A DNA stretch of 41,234 nucleotides from CAZJYI01 sp964550025 (GTDB lineage Bacteria > Verrucomicrobiota > Kiritimatiellia > UBA8416 > CAYOBW01): contig CAZJYI010000104.1 of NCBI GenBank assembly GCA_964550025.1, positions 1-41,234 on the forward strand, given 5' to 3'. The notes under the pieces are model-generated. The model saw only the letters and a program-made list of their open reading frames with translations, was not told the origin of the DNA and did not search any database. The position numbers and the translations under genes are program-made. This document shows, in pieces, positions 1 to 6,838 of the stretch. Numbering within the stretch: the first letter of the stretch is position 1; the number at the start of each line of letters is the position of its first letter.

Positions 1-133
1 TTCCCCCGTAACAGCTCACCCAGGAGATGCCGTTGTCCTCACTGGTAATCCACAGAATGTTCGGCCTCTTCTCGGCGGCCGTCGCACCGAGGCAGGCGGC
101 CATTACGGTCACGGTCACAAGCAGATTTCTCAT
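1..133 (-). CDS. Sulfatase, N-terminal fragment (cut by window edge)
   Basis: Only the first 44 codons are present; the gene runs off the left edge. The start codon at 131-133 is the second of two adjacent ATGs and sits about 6 nt after an AGAGGG ribosome binding site. A hydrophobic signal peptide with an ATAA-E type cleavage site (about residues 1-20) is followed by RPNILWITSEDNG, then CYGG. This is the typical opening of type I sulfatases, where the acidic pair after the first strand binds the calcium ion. The active-site cysteine motif lies beyond the edge, so activity cannot be judged. The product is probably a periplasmic or secreted hydrolase of sulfate esters on polysaccharides, in line with the second sulfatase at 16500-17975. 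No partner gene is visible on this side. Confidence 0.8.
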   Translation of the reverse strand, partial: MRNLLVTVTVMAACLGATAAEKRPNILWITSEDNGISWVSCYGG

Positions 134-280
134 CATCTTCCCTCTTTGCAGAACGGATATGCACTCCCGATTCCCGCCATGCTAGCAACAACACCGACAC
201 GCGATCAAGAAGCGGACGCATCTGTGATCCGGCACCCTCCGTCGGTGAGCTCCCCCCCGCGTCTGCTTCGCGCCTCCCCC

Positions 281-372
281 CCTTCATCTTTCGCCCTAAT
301 CTCTCGCCTTCATCTTCCCACGGCCGTTCGGGAGGGAGATTAGGGTGAAAGATCAGGGCGAAAGATGAAGGG
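281..372. repeat. Fold-back repeat with 13-nt words
   Basis: The left arm (281-318) and right arm (330-372) are inverted copies. GAGATTAGGGTGAAAGA in the right arm matches the complement of the left arm with one mismatch. Each arm is built from 13-nt words of the form NNAGGGYGAAAGA. The loop is short, so the transcript or single strand could fold into a long hairpin. There is no T-run, so it is not a classical terminator. Confidence 0.7.
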
Positions 373-434
373 CATCGACACATCAGCGATCCGGCGCCCA
401 ATTGCCGGCACTCCCGAACTGTTGAGGCGCATGT

Positions 435-557
435 GCGATTTGGTGCATGCACCGAGCCCTGACGCTTGGGAACCGCCTCACGGCGGCACTACGAACGAGT
501 CAGCGTCTGTTTGTAGTGCGCTCGTGAGAGCGTATCCCGCAATGTGCACCAAATCGC
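435..557. repeat. Imperfect fold-back element with nested arms
   Basis: The outer arms are a perfect 13-bp inverted repeat, GCGATTTGGTGCA at 435-447 against its complement at 545-557. Nested inside, 474-496 and 509-531 are imperfect inverted copies around GCACTACGAAC and TTTGTAGTGC. The whole 123-bp unit could fold into one long stem. It has no coding capacity and resembles REP or MITE-like intergenic elements. Confidence 0.6.
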
Positions 558-923
558 CGATGTGCCCGTGCCGTGCCCCCTGCTGTCCCGATTCTGTCCC
601 GATTCTGCTGTCCCGATTCTTGACTCCAGAGCCGGGTTTGTCGTATCCTTCCCGCCGGAATCCGGGACTTTCACCATCGCGGCTATCCGAAGCACGCCCG
701 CACGGTGATCCCCGGCCTCTCGCTACCTCAGAAGCTCCACGCGGAATTCAACCCCATCAAGCACTACACTCAGATCGAAATCGGCATACGAGGGAATCGC
801 CGTAGCGGTCAAGGTCCTCTCCCCTTGCCGTCTCCGGCACGGGCGCACGATTTGTGCTCCTGAAGGCGCGACCAGGAAGCGAGCACACCAAAACGTCGTG
901 TGAATATCACGTTGACGATCGTA

Positions 924-1823
924 CTACCTGCTCACTCGGTATTCCAGCGGGAAGACGCCGGTCTTCTTCTTGAACATATTTGAGAAGTTGCTCTGGCTGC
1001 CGTAGCCGAGGTCCGAAGCGATTTCACCGACCGTCATGTCGGTCTCCCGAAGGAGCCGTTTGGCTTTGTCCATCTTGATGCTGAGATGATACTGCTTGGG
1101 GCTGACTCCCATCAACTCGGTGAACTTGGCGCGAAACCACGAGTATTTGATGTTGCGTCCTTCCGCGTATCGCCTGATATCCAGGTTGATACCGGTCTCT
1201 TCGTGGAAGTACCCCACGGCCTGTGCGATGACGAGCTTGGCGTAGGAGTCGGTTGCCCGGCTCCTGTCTGAAAGAGCAAGGCCTATCTCTCTCGCCGCCG
1301 CCATAACGGGTTTCGCGATTCTCGGGAAGTCCTTCTCTGTGAGTTGGGAGGAGAAATGGGAACAGGTTATGGCGCCGACGGGATAAGATTCGCCATCCAC
1401 AATGGCGGCAGCTACGCAACGTATGTCCTCCAGGTACTCACCCCTGTCAACCGCGTACCCCTTGTCGGCCGCTTCCGCCAGTTCACCCTCAAGAGCGTCC
1501 CTGTCCGTGATGGTGTTTTTTGTGAACCGTTTGAGACCCAGCCGCCGTATCACCTCCCGTGCTTCCGACCTTGGCAACGCCGCGAGAATCGCCTTGGTTG
1601 GGGCAGCTACGTGGGCCGGGAAGTGGAAGTTGACTTCAAATCGGACAGCATGCCCGGCGGTGTACTCCTCTTTGGCAACTGTAACGCCATTGCCCGTTGC
1701 ACGGTCCAGCACCACCAGAGCAATCCCCTTTCTGAGCCTACTCCGCAGTCGCCGCATCACCGGGACGGATTTCTCCACCAGGAGTTCCTTGTTGATTTGT
1801 CTCTTTGACACGCTGCCCCGCAC
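924..1823 (-). CDS. Hybrid regulator: IclR-type effector domain plus AraC-type HTH
   Basis: Predicted DNA-binding transcription regulator of 299 residues. Residues about 30-185 read as an IclR effector-binding domain: FTKNTITD, then KGYAVDRGEYLEDIRCVAAAI and YPVGAIT are its hallmark segments. The winged helix that normally precedes this domain is absent. The C-terminal hundred residues are instead an AraC/XylS double helix-turn-helix, with HTH1 at about 213-239 and HTH2 at about 263-289 (TVGEIASDLGYGSQSNFS). The ligand is probably a small carbon-source molecule (inference). The GTG start at 1821-1823 lacks a clear ribosome binding site. A GTG at 1809-1811, preceded by GGGG, would leave the inverted repeat at 1822-1849 outside the gene. 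The gene is divergent from the giant exported gene at 1931 and may control it. Confidence 0.85.
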   Translation of the reverse strand: MRGSVSKRQINKELLVEKSVPVMRRLRSRLRKGIALVVLDRATGNGVTVAKEEYTAGHAVRFEVNFHFPAHVAAPTKAILAALPRSEAREVIRRLGLKRFTKNTITDRDALEGELAEAADKGYAVDRGEYLEDIRCVAAAIVDGESYPVGAITCSHFSSQLTEKDFPRIAKPVMAAAREIGLALSDRSRATDSYAKLVIAQAVGYFHEETGINLDIRRYAEGRNIKYSWFRAKFTELMGVSPKQYHLSIKMDKAKRLLRETDMTVGEIASDLGYGSQSNFSNMFKKKTGVFPLEYRVSR

Positions 1824-1849
1824 AAATGATATAAAGAAAACTCATTTGT
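1822..1849. promoter_or_regulatory. Candidate operator between divergent genes
   Basis: ACAAATGA (1822-1829) and TCATTTGT (1842-1849) form a perfect 8-bp inverted repeat with a 12-nt AT-rich spacer. It lies between the regulator and the divergent gene at 1931. Its AT-richness and symmetry suit an operator or promoter for the adjacent regulator. The left half overlaps the annotated GTG start, which favours the alternative start 12 nt further in. Confidence 0.4.
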
Positions 1850-1930
1850 AGCATAGCCTGATGGGGCTTCATGCGCAAGAATGGTGCGATGTTGGCAAGA
1901 AGTCAGAAGCGAACTCACAGGACGGAACGC

Positions 1931-4900
1931 ATGATGAGAAGAAACACCCTGCACAGGATCAAACAGCTGCCGTACATAGCCATGCTGGCCACGCTCTTTT
2001 CAACCGGTTTGTCCATGGGAGCCGCACCGACCTTGGATGGAGCGAAGTGGATCTGGCACAAGGCCGCGGGGGACGCTGCCGGGACATGGTATTTCCAGAA
2101 GGGGCTCTTTTTCCCCGCGGGACAGAAGCCGAAGAAGGCACACGTGGTCATTACCTGCGACAACCTCTGGACTCTTTATGTCAATGGGGAACCGGCGGGT
2201 CAGAGCGAACCTGGCGATTCATGGAAATGGCCGCAGAGCGTGGACGTGACGAAGCACCTCGTGATCGAGAAGAACGCGATTGCGATCGAGGGGGGAAACA
2301 CGGCCGCGGGGCCGGCCGGACTCCTGGTCAAGCTGGTAGTGGAGTTCGAGGACGTCAAGGAGACGTTCGAGCTGGTCAGCGACAAGACCTGGATCAGCAA
2401 CGACAGACCGGAGAAGGGCTGGAAGGACAACGGCTTCGTTGCCGGGGACGGCTGGACGCCTGTCGCCGTGATCGGCAACCACGGCACGAGCCCGTGGGGC
2501 AAGCTGACCGTGGGGGGCGCACAGCCCCGCCGAACGCCGGCAGCAGCAGCGGTTCCCATCAAAGTGGATGAAGCCGAGCTCAAGAAGCCGATATACAAGG
2601 ACGGCGCGGTCTTCGTGGGCGGCGCCGTCGGCCTGAACGTAAACCGTCAGCCGATCTATCATCAGAACATCCGCGGCACGCGCGCGTATTTCGAAATGGA
2701 CCCCATGACCCCGGCGGCGCTGGGGCGTGAGCTCTGGAGCCTTGTCCCTCTCGGGCCTGACGGCAAGAAGACGCTGCTGTGCGATGCCGGCCGCGGCACG
2801 ATCGGTTCGCCCAGCGTCTCCTACGACGGCAAGACGGTCTACTTCACGATGAACAAGGCCGGCGAGGCCTACTTCCACATCTACAAGATCGACATGACCG
2901 GTACGGGCGACCGGGCGCCGGGCAAGGAAGAGAGCATCGTCCAGCTTACGGACGGCCCCTTTCACGACTATGACCCGATGGAACTGCCGAACGGGCGCAT
3001 CGCGTTCAGTTCAACGCGACTGGGCAGTCGTGAGGAGTACCACGCGAAGTATGCGTCGTCGCTCTTTACCTGCGACCTCGACGGAGAGGACATCAAACCG
3101 CTGACCTACCATATCGTGGCCGACCGCGAACCGCGCGTCACGGCCGACGGATCGCTGGTGTTCATCCGGTCCGACAATTTCCTGGAGCGCGCCAAGGTCG
3201 AAGCGCATCTGCACCAAACGAGGCTGGACGGTTCGGCCGGCCAGGTCATCATCGGCCCGGGCCGCAAAGGCGTCCGGCTCGACCGCGACGCCGCGGCTGA
3301 ACCGGCGATGAGCTGGCTGCGCAAGTACGGGATGGGAAGTCCCGCGCCGATGACCGATGGGCGGGTGGCCGCCATCAACCAGCTCGGTCTGGTCACGTCG
3401 GAGACACCCACGGGGCAGCGCATTGGCAGCAACTTCCTGCCGTTCGACCTGTCTCCCTTGCCTGACGGCAGGCTGATCTGCACTGCGAAAGCCAAGAACC
3501 AGATCATTGTCTTCGATCCGAAAGACAACACGCAGATCCCGGTATTCTCGATGGGCGGCATTCACTCCGTCGTCCACCTGGGCCGGCGCAGGAAGCCGTC
3601 TGTCAGGCCGTCCAGCGTGGATCCGGAGATGGAGCGCAAAGTCGACAAGACGGGGTATCTCTACTGCCAGAACGTTCTGGATACGCAGCACGCGGCGGCG
3701 GACACGGAGAGAATCAAGGCGGTGCGAGTCTACCAGGGGCAACCGTTCACACTCGAGCCGACCAAGACCATCTATGCGCATATCGGCACGGTTGGCGTTG
3801 AGCTTGGAACGGTACCGATTGCGGAAGACGGATCGTTCTATGTCGAGGTCCCCGCCGACCGGCCGTTGGCACTGCAGGCGGTGGATGGCGAGGGACGCGC
3901 CGTCATCAATGAGCTGTCGTGGATCTATACGCGGCCGGGCGAGCAGAGGGCATGTGTCGGTTGCCACGCGCCGGTGGGTGTTGCCCCCGCGATGACTACC
4001 GTCGTGGCGGCGCGACGCAAACCGCTCAAGCTGACGGGACAGGGCCGCCCGCACCGGTTCCGTGCAAACAACGGGGCCAACGGCGGCATCGTCAACCTGC
4101 AGCTCGACAAGTTCCGCGAGGTCGTTGCGATCAACCTGCATGACGTCGTGGCGGAACCCACGCTGTCTACGATTCGCCGCCTGGGCATTCTGCGCGACCG
4201 GTCGGCCGTGCCCGTACTGGTCAAGGCGCTCAACAGCAAGAGCTCCGAGATGCGTTGTGCGGCTGCGTTGTCGCTCTCCGCCTGCGGGGATCGCTCGGCG
4301 GTGGCACCGTTGATGGCCGCGCTCGAGGACGGGGATTCGACCGTGGCTCGCGCCGCCGCCGGCGCGCTGGAACATCTGACGGGCAACTCCGCGGGCAGTA
4401 TGGACTGGGACGCGATCGAAACGGCCCTGGTCCAGAGGATCCTGACGGAAGAGCAACTCGCGGAGCTGGCGCTTCCGGCTTCCGCCGCAGGCAAGGCGCC
4501 GAAACCTGAGCCGCCGGCGGCGAAGGCCCCGGAGATCGTCATCAAGTCGGCCCTCTACGGCGTGAAGGGCAAGCCGGCGAAACAGATTGACATTCAAAAG
4601 AAACTCGAGAAGCGGGTTGCGGCCGGCAAGTACACGTTCAGTGCAACGTACCGGTTCGCGGGCCGGGATCCGGCCGTGGGGATTCATAAGACAACCGAGC
4701 TCGAATACCTGCTCAACGGGAGACTCAAGAAGGCCTCGCTCAGAGAGAACGCGGAGTTCGACCTGGCCACGGGCAAGGAAGCCGGGTATCGCGTCGACCC
4801 CGGCAGCGGCATGACGGGGCCGGACGTGCATATGGCGATCGAGGCGCTCGGCCACGTGGGCGGCGACAAAGGGAAGAAGGCGATTCGCGCCTGGCTGAAG

Positions 4901-6067
4901 AGCAACCCGAAGGGCGAGCTCAGGATCATGATGGCTGCAATGCGCTCGCTAGGCCATCTGCAGGACCGCGAAGCCGTCCCGGAGCTCGTCGCTATCATGG
5001 ATGCCAATCTGAACAAGCGTGGCAAGGGCGGCTGGGGCGAAGGCGGCTTCGGGCAGAAGCCGACCTACCTGTCGGCAACGGCGGCGGAAGCGCTGGGGAG
5101 GATCGGCGGGGCGGATGCGGAGAGGGCGATACTGGCTTCGCTCGCCAAACTGGGCAATTTCGAGAGCCACGTGATGTACACGGGGGAGCACGGCTGGCTG
5201 CGGAGCGCGCAGGCTTCGCCGATCTACTTCCGGATGCTCGAGGCGCTCGAACGCATGGAAAGCACCGGTGCCGGTCCCACGGCGGGAGCGCTGGTGATTT
5301 CGATCCCGTCCGACAAGGACCGCGGCCTTCTGTACGAACTCGACAGCTACGAGAAGCTCGTGTTGCGAACCATCGAGCGTAGCGGACGCATGGACGAGGT
5401 GGTGGAAGCCTGCTTCGCCGTGTTGGGGGAGGCGCCGCCGGCAGCGGGTGCGGCACAGGTTGATCCTGCGCTGAAGGAGGCCGTGTCCAGGCCGCCGCAC
5501 AACGAAAAGCACATCAGGAAGCACTCCGCCCAGTCGCGCGCGGCGCAGGTGTTGTCGATCGTGTGCGCGGATGTGAAATACGCACAGAGGATCCGCGCCG
5601 TCTTGCTCGCATACCGGGCGCAGCAACCATCGGAGACGCGGTCTTGGGTTTGCTTCATGCTGACGCGGGCATTGGGGCGCCTGGGCGACACCGGGTCGAT
5701 CGACCTTCTCGTTGAGATGCTGGAGAAGGACCCGACGGAGGCATCGCTGGGTCTGAACCCGCCGCCCACGCACATCATCTACAAAGCCTGGCGCCCGTTC
5801 TACCGCCCGGCCGCCGCCTGGGCATTGGGCGAGCTCAAGGCGAAGAAGGCGGTGCCGGCGTTGCTCAACGCCGTGCAGAACCTGGACAACGCATCGAGCA
5901 CGCGCGAGCAGGCCGCCGCGGCACTCGGGAAGATCGCGGACAAAAGCGTCCTGGAGGAGATCCGCAAGATCGCCGAAGACTACCCCGAGCTCATGACGCG
6001 GCGCGCCCTCCTGGCGTCGGTGGTGGAGATAGCGGGGGGAGGGGACACTCCGTCGGGTTCTCTGTAG
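1931..6067 (+). CDS. Giant exported protein: beta-sandwich, HzsA-like propeller, CxxCH haem site, HEAT repeats
   Basis: 1378 residues from the ATG at 1931, chosen because AGGA lies 8 nt upstream and a signal peptide follows directly (the frame is open from 1871). Order of parts: signal peptide to about residue 32; a beta-sandwich resembling rhamnosidase N-terminal domains (AKWIWH, LYVNGEPAG, about 35-165); a WD40/TolB-like propeller resembling the middle of hydrazine synthase alpha (DYDPMELPNGRIAFSSTR, about 210-640); one CxxCH haem-binding motif (CVGCH, 675-679); HEAT repeats (about 745-850); a DUF3395-like insert (about 868-935); and more HEAT repeats to the end. The haem site implies periplasmic or surface redox activity or sensing. 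A hydrazine role is not implied, because relatives of this propeller are common in polysaccharide degraders. The substrate is unknown. Confidence 0.85.
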   Translation: MMRRNTLHRIKQLPYIAMLATLFSTGLSMGAAPTLDGAKWIWHKAAGDAAGTWYFQKGLFFPAGQKPKKAHVVITCDNLWTLYVNGEPAGQSEPGDSWKWPQSVDVTKHLVIEKNAIAIEGGNTAAGPAGLLVKLVVEFEDVKETFELVSDKTWISNDRPEKGWKDNGFVAGDGWTPVAVIGNHGTSPWGKLTVGGAQPRRTPAAAAVPIKVDEAELKKPIYKDGAVFVGGAVGLNVNRQPIYHQNIRGTRAYFEMDPMTPAALGRELWSLVPLGPDGKKTLLCDAGRGTIGSPSVSYDGKTVYFTMNKAGEAYFHIYKIDMTGTGDRAPGKEESIVQLTDGPFHDYDPMELPNGRIAFSSTRLGSREEYHAKYASSLFTCDLDGEDIKPLTYHIVADREPRVTADGSLVFIRSDNFLERAKVEAHLHQTRLDGSAGQVIIGPGRKGVRLDRDAAAEPAMSWLRKYGMGSPAPMTDGRVAAINQLGLVTSETPTGQRIGSNFLPFDLSPLPDGRLICTAKAKNQIIVFDPKDNTQIPVFSMGGIHSVVHLGRRRKPSVRPSSVDPEMERKVDKTGYLYCQNVLDTQHAAADTERIKAVRVYQGQPFTLEPTKTIYAHIGTVGVELGTVPIAEDGSFYVEVPADRPLALQAVDGEGRAVINELSWIYTRPGEQRACVGCHAPVGVAPAMTTVVAARRKPLKLTGQGRPHRFRANNGANGGIVNLQLDKFREVVAINLHDVVAEPTLSTIRRLGILRDRSAVPVLVKALNSKSSEMRCAAALSLSACGDRSAVAPLMAALEDGDSTVARAAAGALEHLTGNSAGSMDWDAIETALVQRILTEEQLAELALPASAAGKAPKPEPPAAKAPEIVIKSALYGVKGKPAKQIDIQKKLEKRVAAGKYTFSATYRFAGRDPAVGIHKTTELEYLLNGRLKKASLRENAEFDLATGKEAGYRVDPGSGMTGPDVHMAIEALGHVGGDKGKKAIRAWLKSNPKGELRIMMAAMRSLGHLQDREAVPELVAIMDANLNKRGKGGWGEGGFGQKPTYLSATAAEALGRIGGADAERAILASLAKLGNFESHVMYTGEHGWLRSAQASPIYFRMLEALERMESTGAGPTAGALVISIPSDKDRGLLYELDSYEKLVLRTIERSGRMDEVVEACFAVLGEAPPAAGAAQVDPALKEAVSRPPHNEKHIRKHSAQSRAAQVLSIVCADVKYAQRIRAVLLAYRAQQPSETRSWVCFMLTRALGRLGDTGSIDLLVEMLEKDPTEASLGLNPPPTHIIYKAWRPFYRPAAAWALGELKAKKAVPALLNAVQNLDNASSTREQAAAALGKIADKSVLEEIRKIAEDYPELMTRRALLASVVEIAGGGDTPSGSL

Positions 6068-6262
6068 GCCGGTTGGGCGGCGTTTGAGAAGGGACAAATC
6101 TGAGAGACAGCCTGGCTGGGGATCTGTCTCTCACCCGTACTCTTGCACGTACTCGTACACGCATATCTCTCTGCGTGAGCGAGGGGGGAGATTGGCGTGT
6201 ACGAGTGGGTGTACGAGTACGGATTCCCCCTGGCACTACACTCTTTCCAAACGCCCACCAGC
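6068..6262. other. Intergenic region with fold-back
   Basis: No gene was found here. The main content is the fold-back repeat at 6134-6222. It separates the convergent ends of the giant exported gene (+) and the histone-fold gene (-), and may help to end transcription of both. Confidence 0.5.
6134..6222. repeat. Fold-back repeat with GTGTAC/GAGTAC words
   Basis: The left arm (6134-6162) and right arm (6195-6222) are inverted copies made of alternating hexamers close to GTGTAC and GAGTAC. The loop contains ATCTCTC and GGGAGATT, similar to the loop side of the 281-372 element. It lies between two convergent genes. Confidence 0.65.
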
Positions 6263-6481
6263 CTACCCGCTCCGCAGCAGGGACAGCGCCCGGGAGATAT
6301 CGCTGTCCTGGATGGTCTTGCGGCGGTCCGCGGCCGCACTCATGCCGGCTTCCTGGCCGAGCTGGCGCAGGAACCGTTCGGCGGCTGCCACGGCGAGGTT
6401 CACCGCGCTGCCTCCCACCCGCATTCCACCCGACGCCTCAACGAGCAGACGTTTCACCGGTGCACTGGAAATATCCGACAT
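6263..6481 (-). CDS. Bacterial histone-fold protein (archaeal-type)
   Basis: 72 residues forming one histone fold and nothing else. Helix 1 is APVKRLLVEAS; loop 1 GGMRV; the long helix 2 spans about residues 24-52; loop 2 is RRKTI; helix 3 is QDSDISRALSLL. It aligns almost without gaps to archaeal histones such as HMfB. It keeps the loop-1 arginine (R21), the RKT of loop 2 (R54-T56) and the helix-3 aspartate (D61), which pairs with that loop in known structures. It probably dimerises and binds DNA; whether it wraps or coats DNA cannot be told. The ribosome binding site is strong (AGGAG, 7 nt before ATG), which supports a real expressed gene. It is monocistronic, convergent with the gene to its left and divergent from the ATPase. 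Histone-fold proteins are known in a minority of bacteria, for example Bdellovibrio. Confidence 0.85.
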   Translation of the reverse strand: MSDISSAPVKRLLVEASGGMRVGGSAVNLAVAAAERFLRQLGQEAGMSAAADRRKTIQDSDISRALSLLRSG

Positions 6482-6615
6482 GTCCGTTCTCCTCTTCTGG
6501 TGTGCTCTATCCCTGACTCAGCGACGACTCCGTCAGACGTGCGTGAGCGTACGGGAAACTGGCCCGAAGCGTCAAGGTGTCGGGCGGAATGCGCTTTCTA
6601 CCGTGTACCATATCC

Positions 6616-6700
6616 CATAGGACCCATACGTCCTATAGGTCCCATTCCGACACGAAACGTGCGCACCCGGAATCCCGGCCGACGAGTTCTACTCCGCCTG
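6616..6700. repeat. Dispersed direct repeat, copy A
   Basis: Matches 8366-8450 without gaps at about 69 of 85 positions by eye, in the same orientation. It begins with 9-nt words (CCCATACGT, CCTATAGGT) that are partly self-complementary and ends with a conserved TCCCGGCCGACGAG core. The two copies flank the ATPase gene. Confidence 0.75.
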
Positions 6701-6734
6701 GCGTTTGCCCTTGGGAGGAGCTTGCACTGGCAAG

Positions 6735-6796
6735 TTAGTTCTTATCGTAAGATCGTTAATGATATATTTTGTTCTTGCAAAAAGAGCATATATGCC
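6735..6796 (+). promoter_or_regulatory. AT-rich promoter-like segment upstream of ATPase
   Basis: A markedly AT-rich stretch in a GC-rich region contains TTATCGTAAGATCGTTAATG and then TATATT, about 70-90 nt before the ATPase start. A -10-like TATATT is visible, but no -35 box can be assigned with confidence. Confidence 0.3.
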
Positions 6797-6838
6797 TCAG
6801 GCTTCACGTGACGGTGGGGCAGCGGTGAGGTGGATGCA

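Larger units (their letters stand above)
134..923. other. Gene-free stretch with two fold-back repeats and possible coding debris
   Basis: Nothing in these 790 bases looks like a functional gene. The stretch holds two fold-back repeats (281-372 and 435-557). There are also three close copies of the word CTGTCCCGATTCT (about 580-625). Between about 670 and 900 the + strand reads like degraded coding sequence that needs a frame change near 800 to continue (PQKLHAEFNPIKHYTQ, then GIAVAVKVLS). I could not assign that remnant to a family. Confidence 0.5.
6482..6838. other. Intergenic region: dispersed repeat and AT-rich promoter-like segment
   Basis: No gene was found here. It holds the first copy of an approximately 85-bp repeat (6616-6700) and an AT-rich patch at about 6735-6796 with TAATGATATATT. 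That patch is the most promoter-like sequence upstream of the ATPase gene. The AT-richness contrasts with the GC-rich surroundings. Confidence 0.45.

Noticed and set aside
3011..4855. A 614-codon open frame antisense to the giant exported gene
   Set aside because: Its composition is typical of antisense frames in GC-rich genes (rich in R, A, G, H), it shows no family motif, and the + strand protein is clearly real.
1931..6067. Hydrazine synthase alpha subunit (anammox)
   Set aside because: Only the propeller resembles HzsA. There is a single CxxCH, no HzsBC genes are nearby, and HEAT repeats are fused; the gene context points to glycan metabolism.
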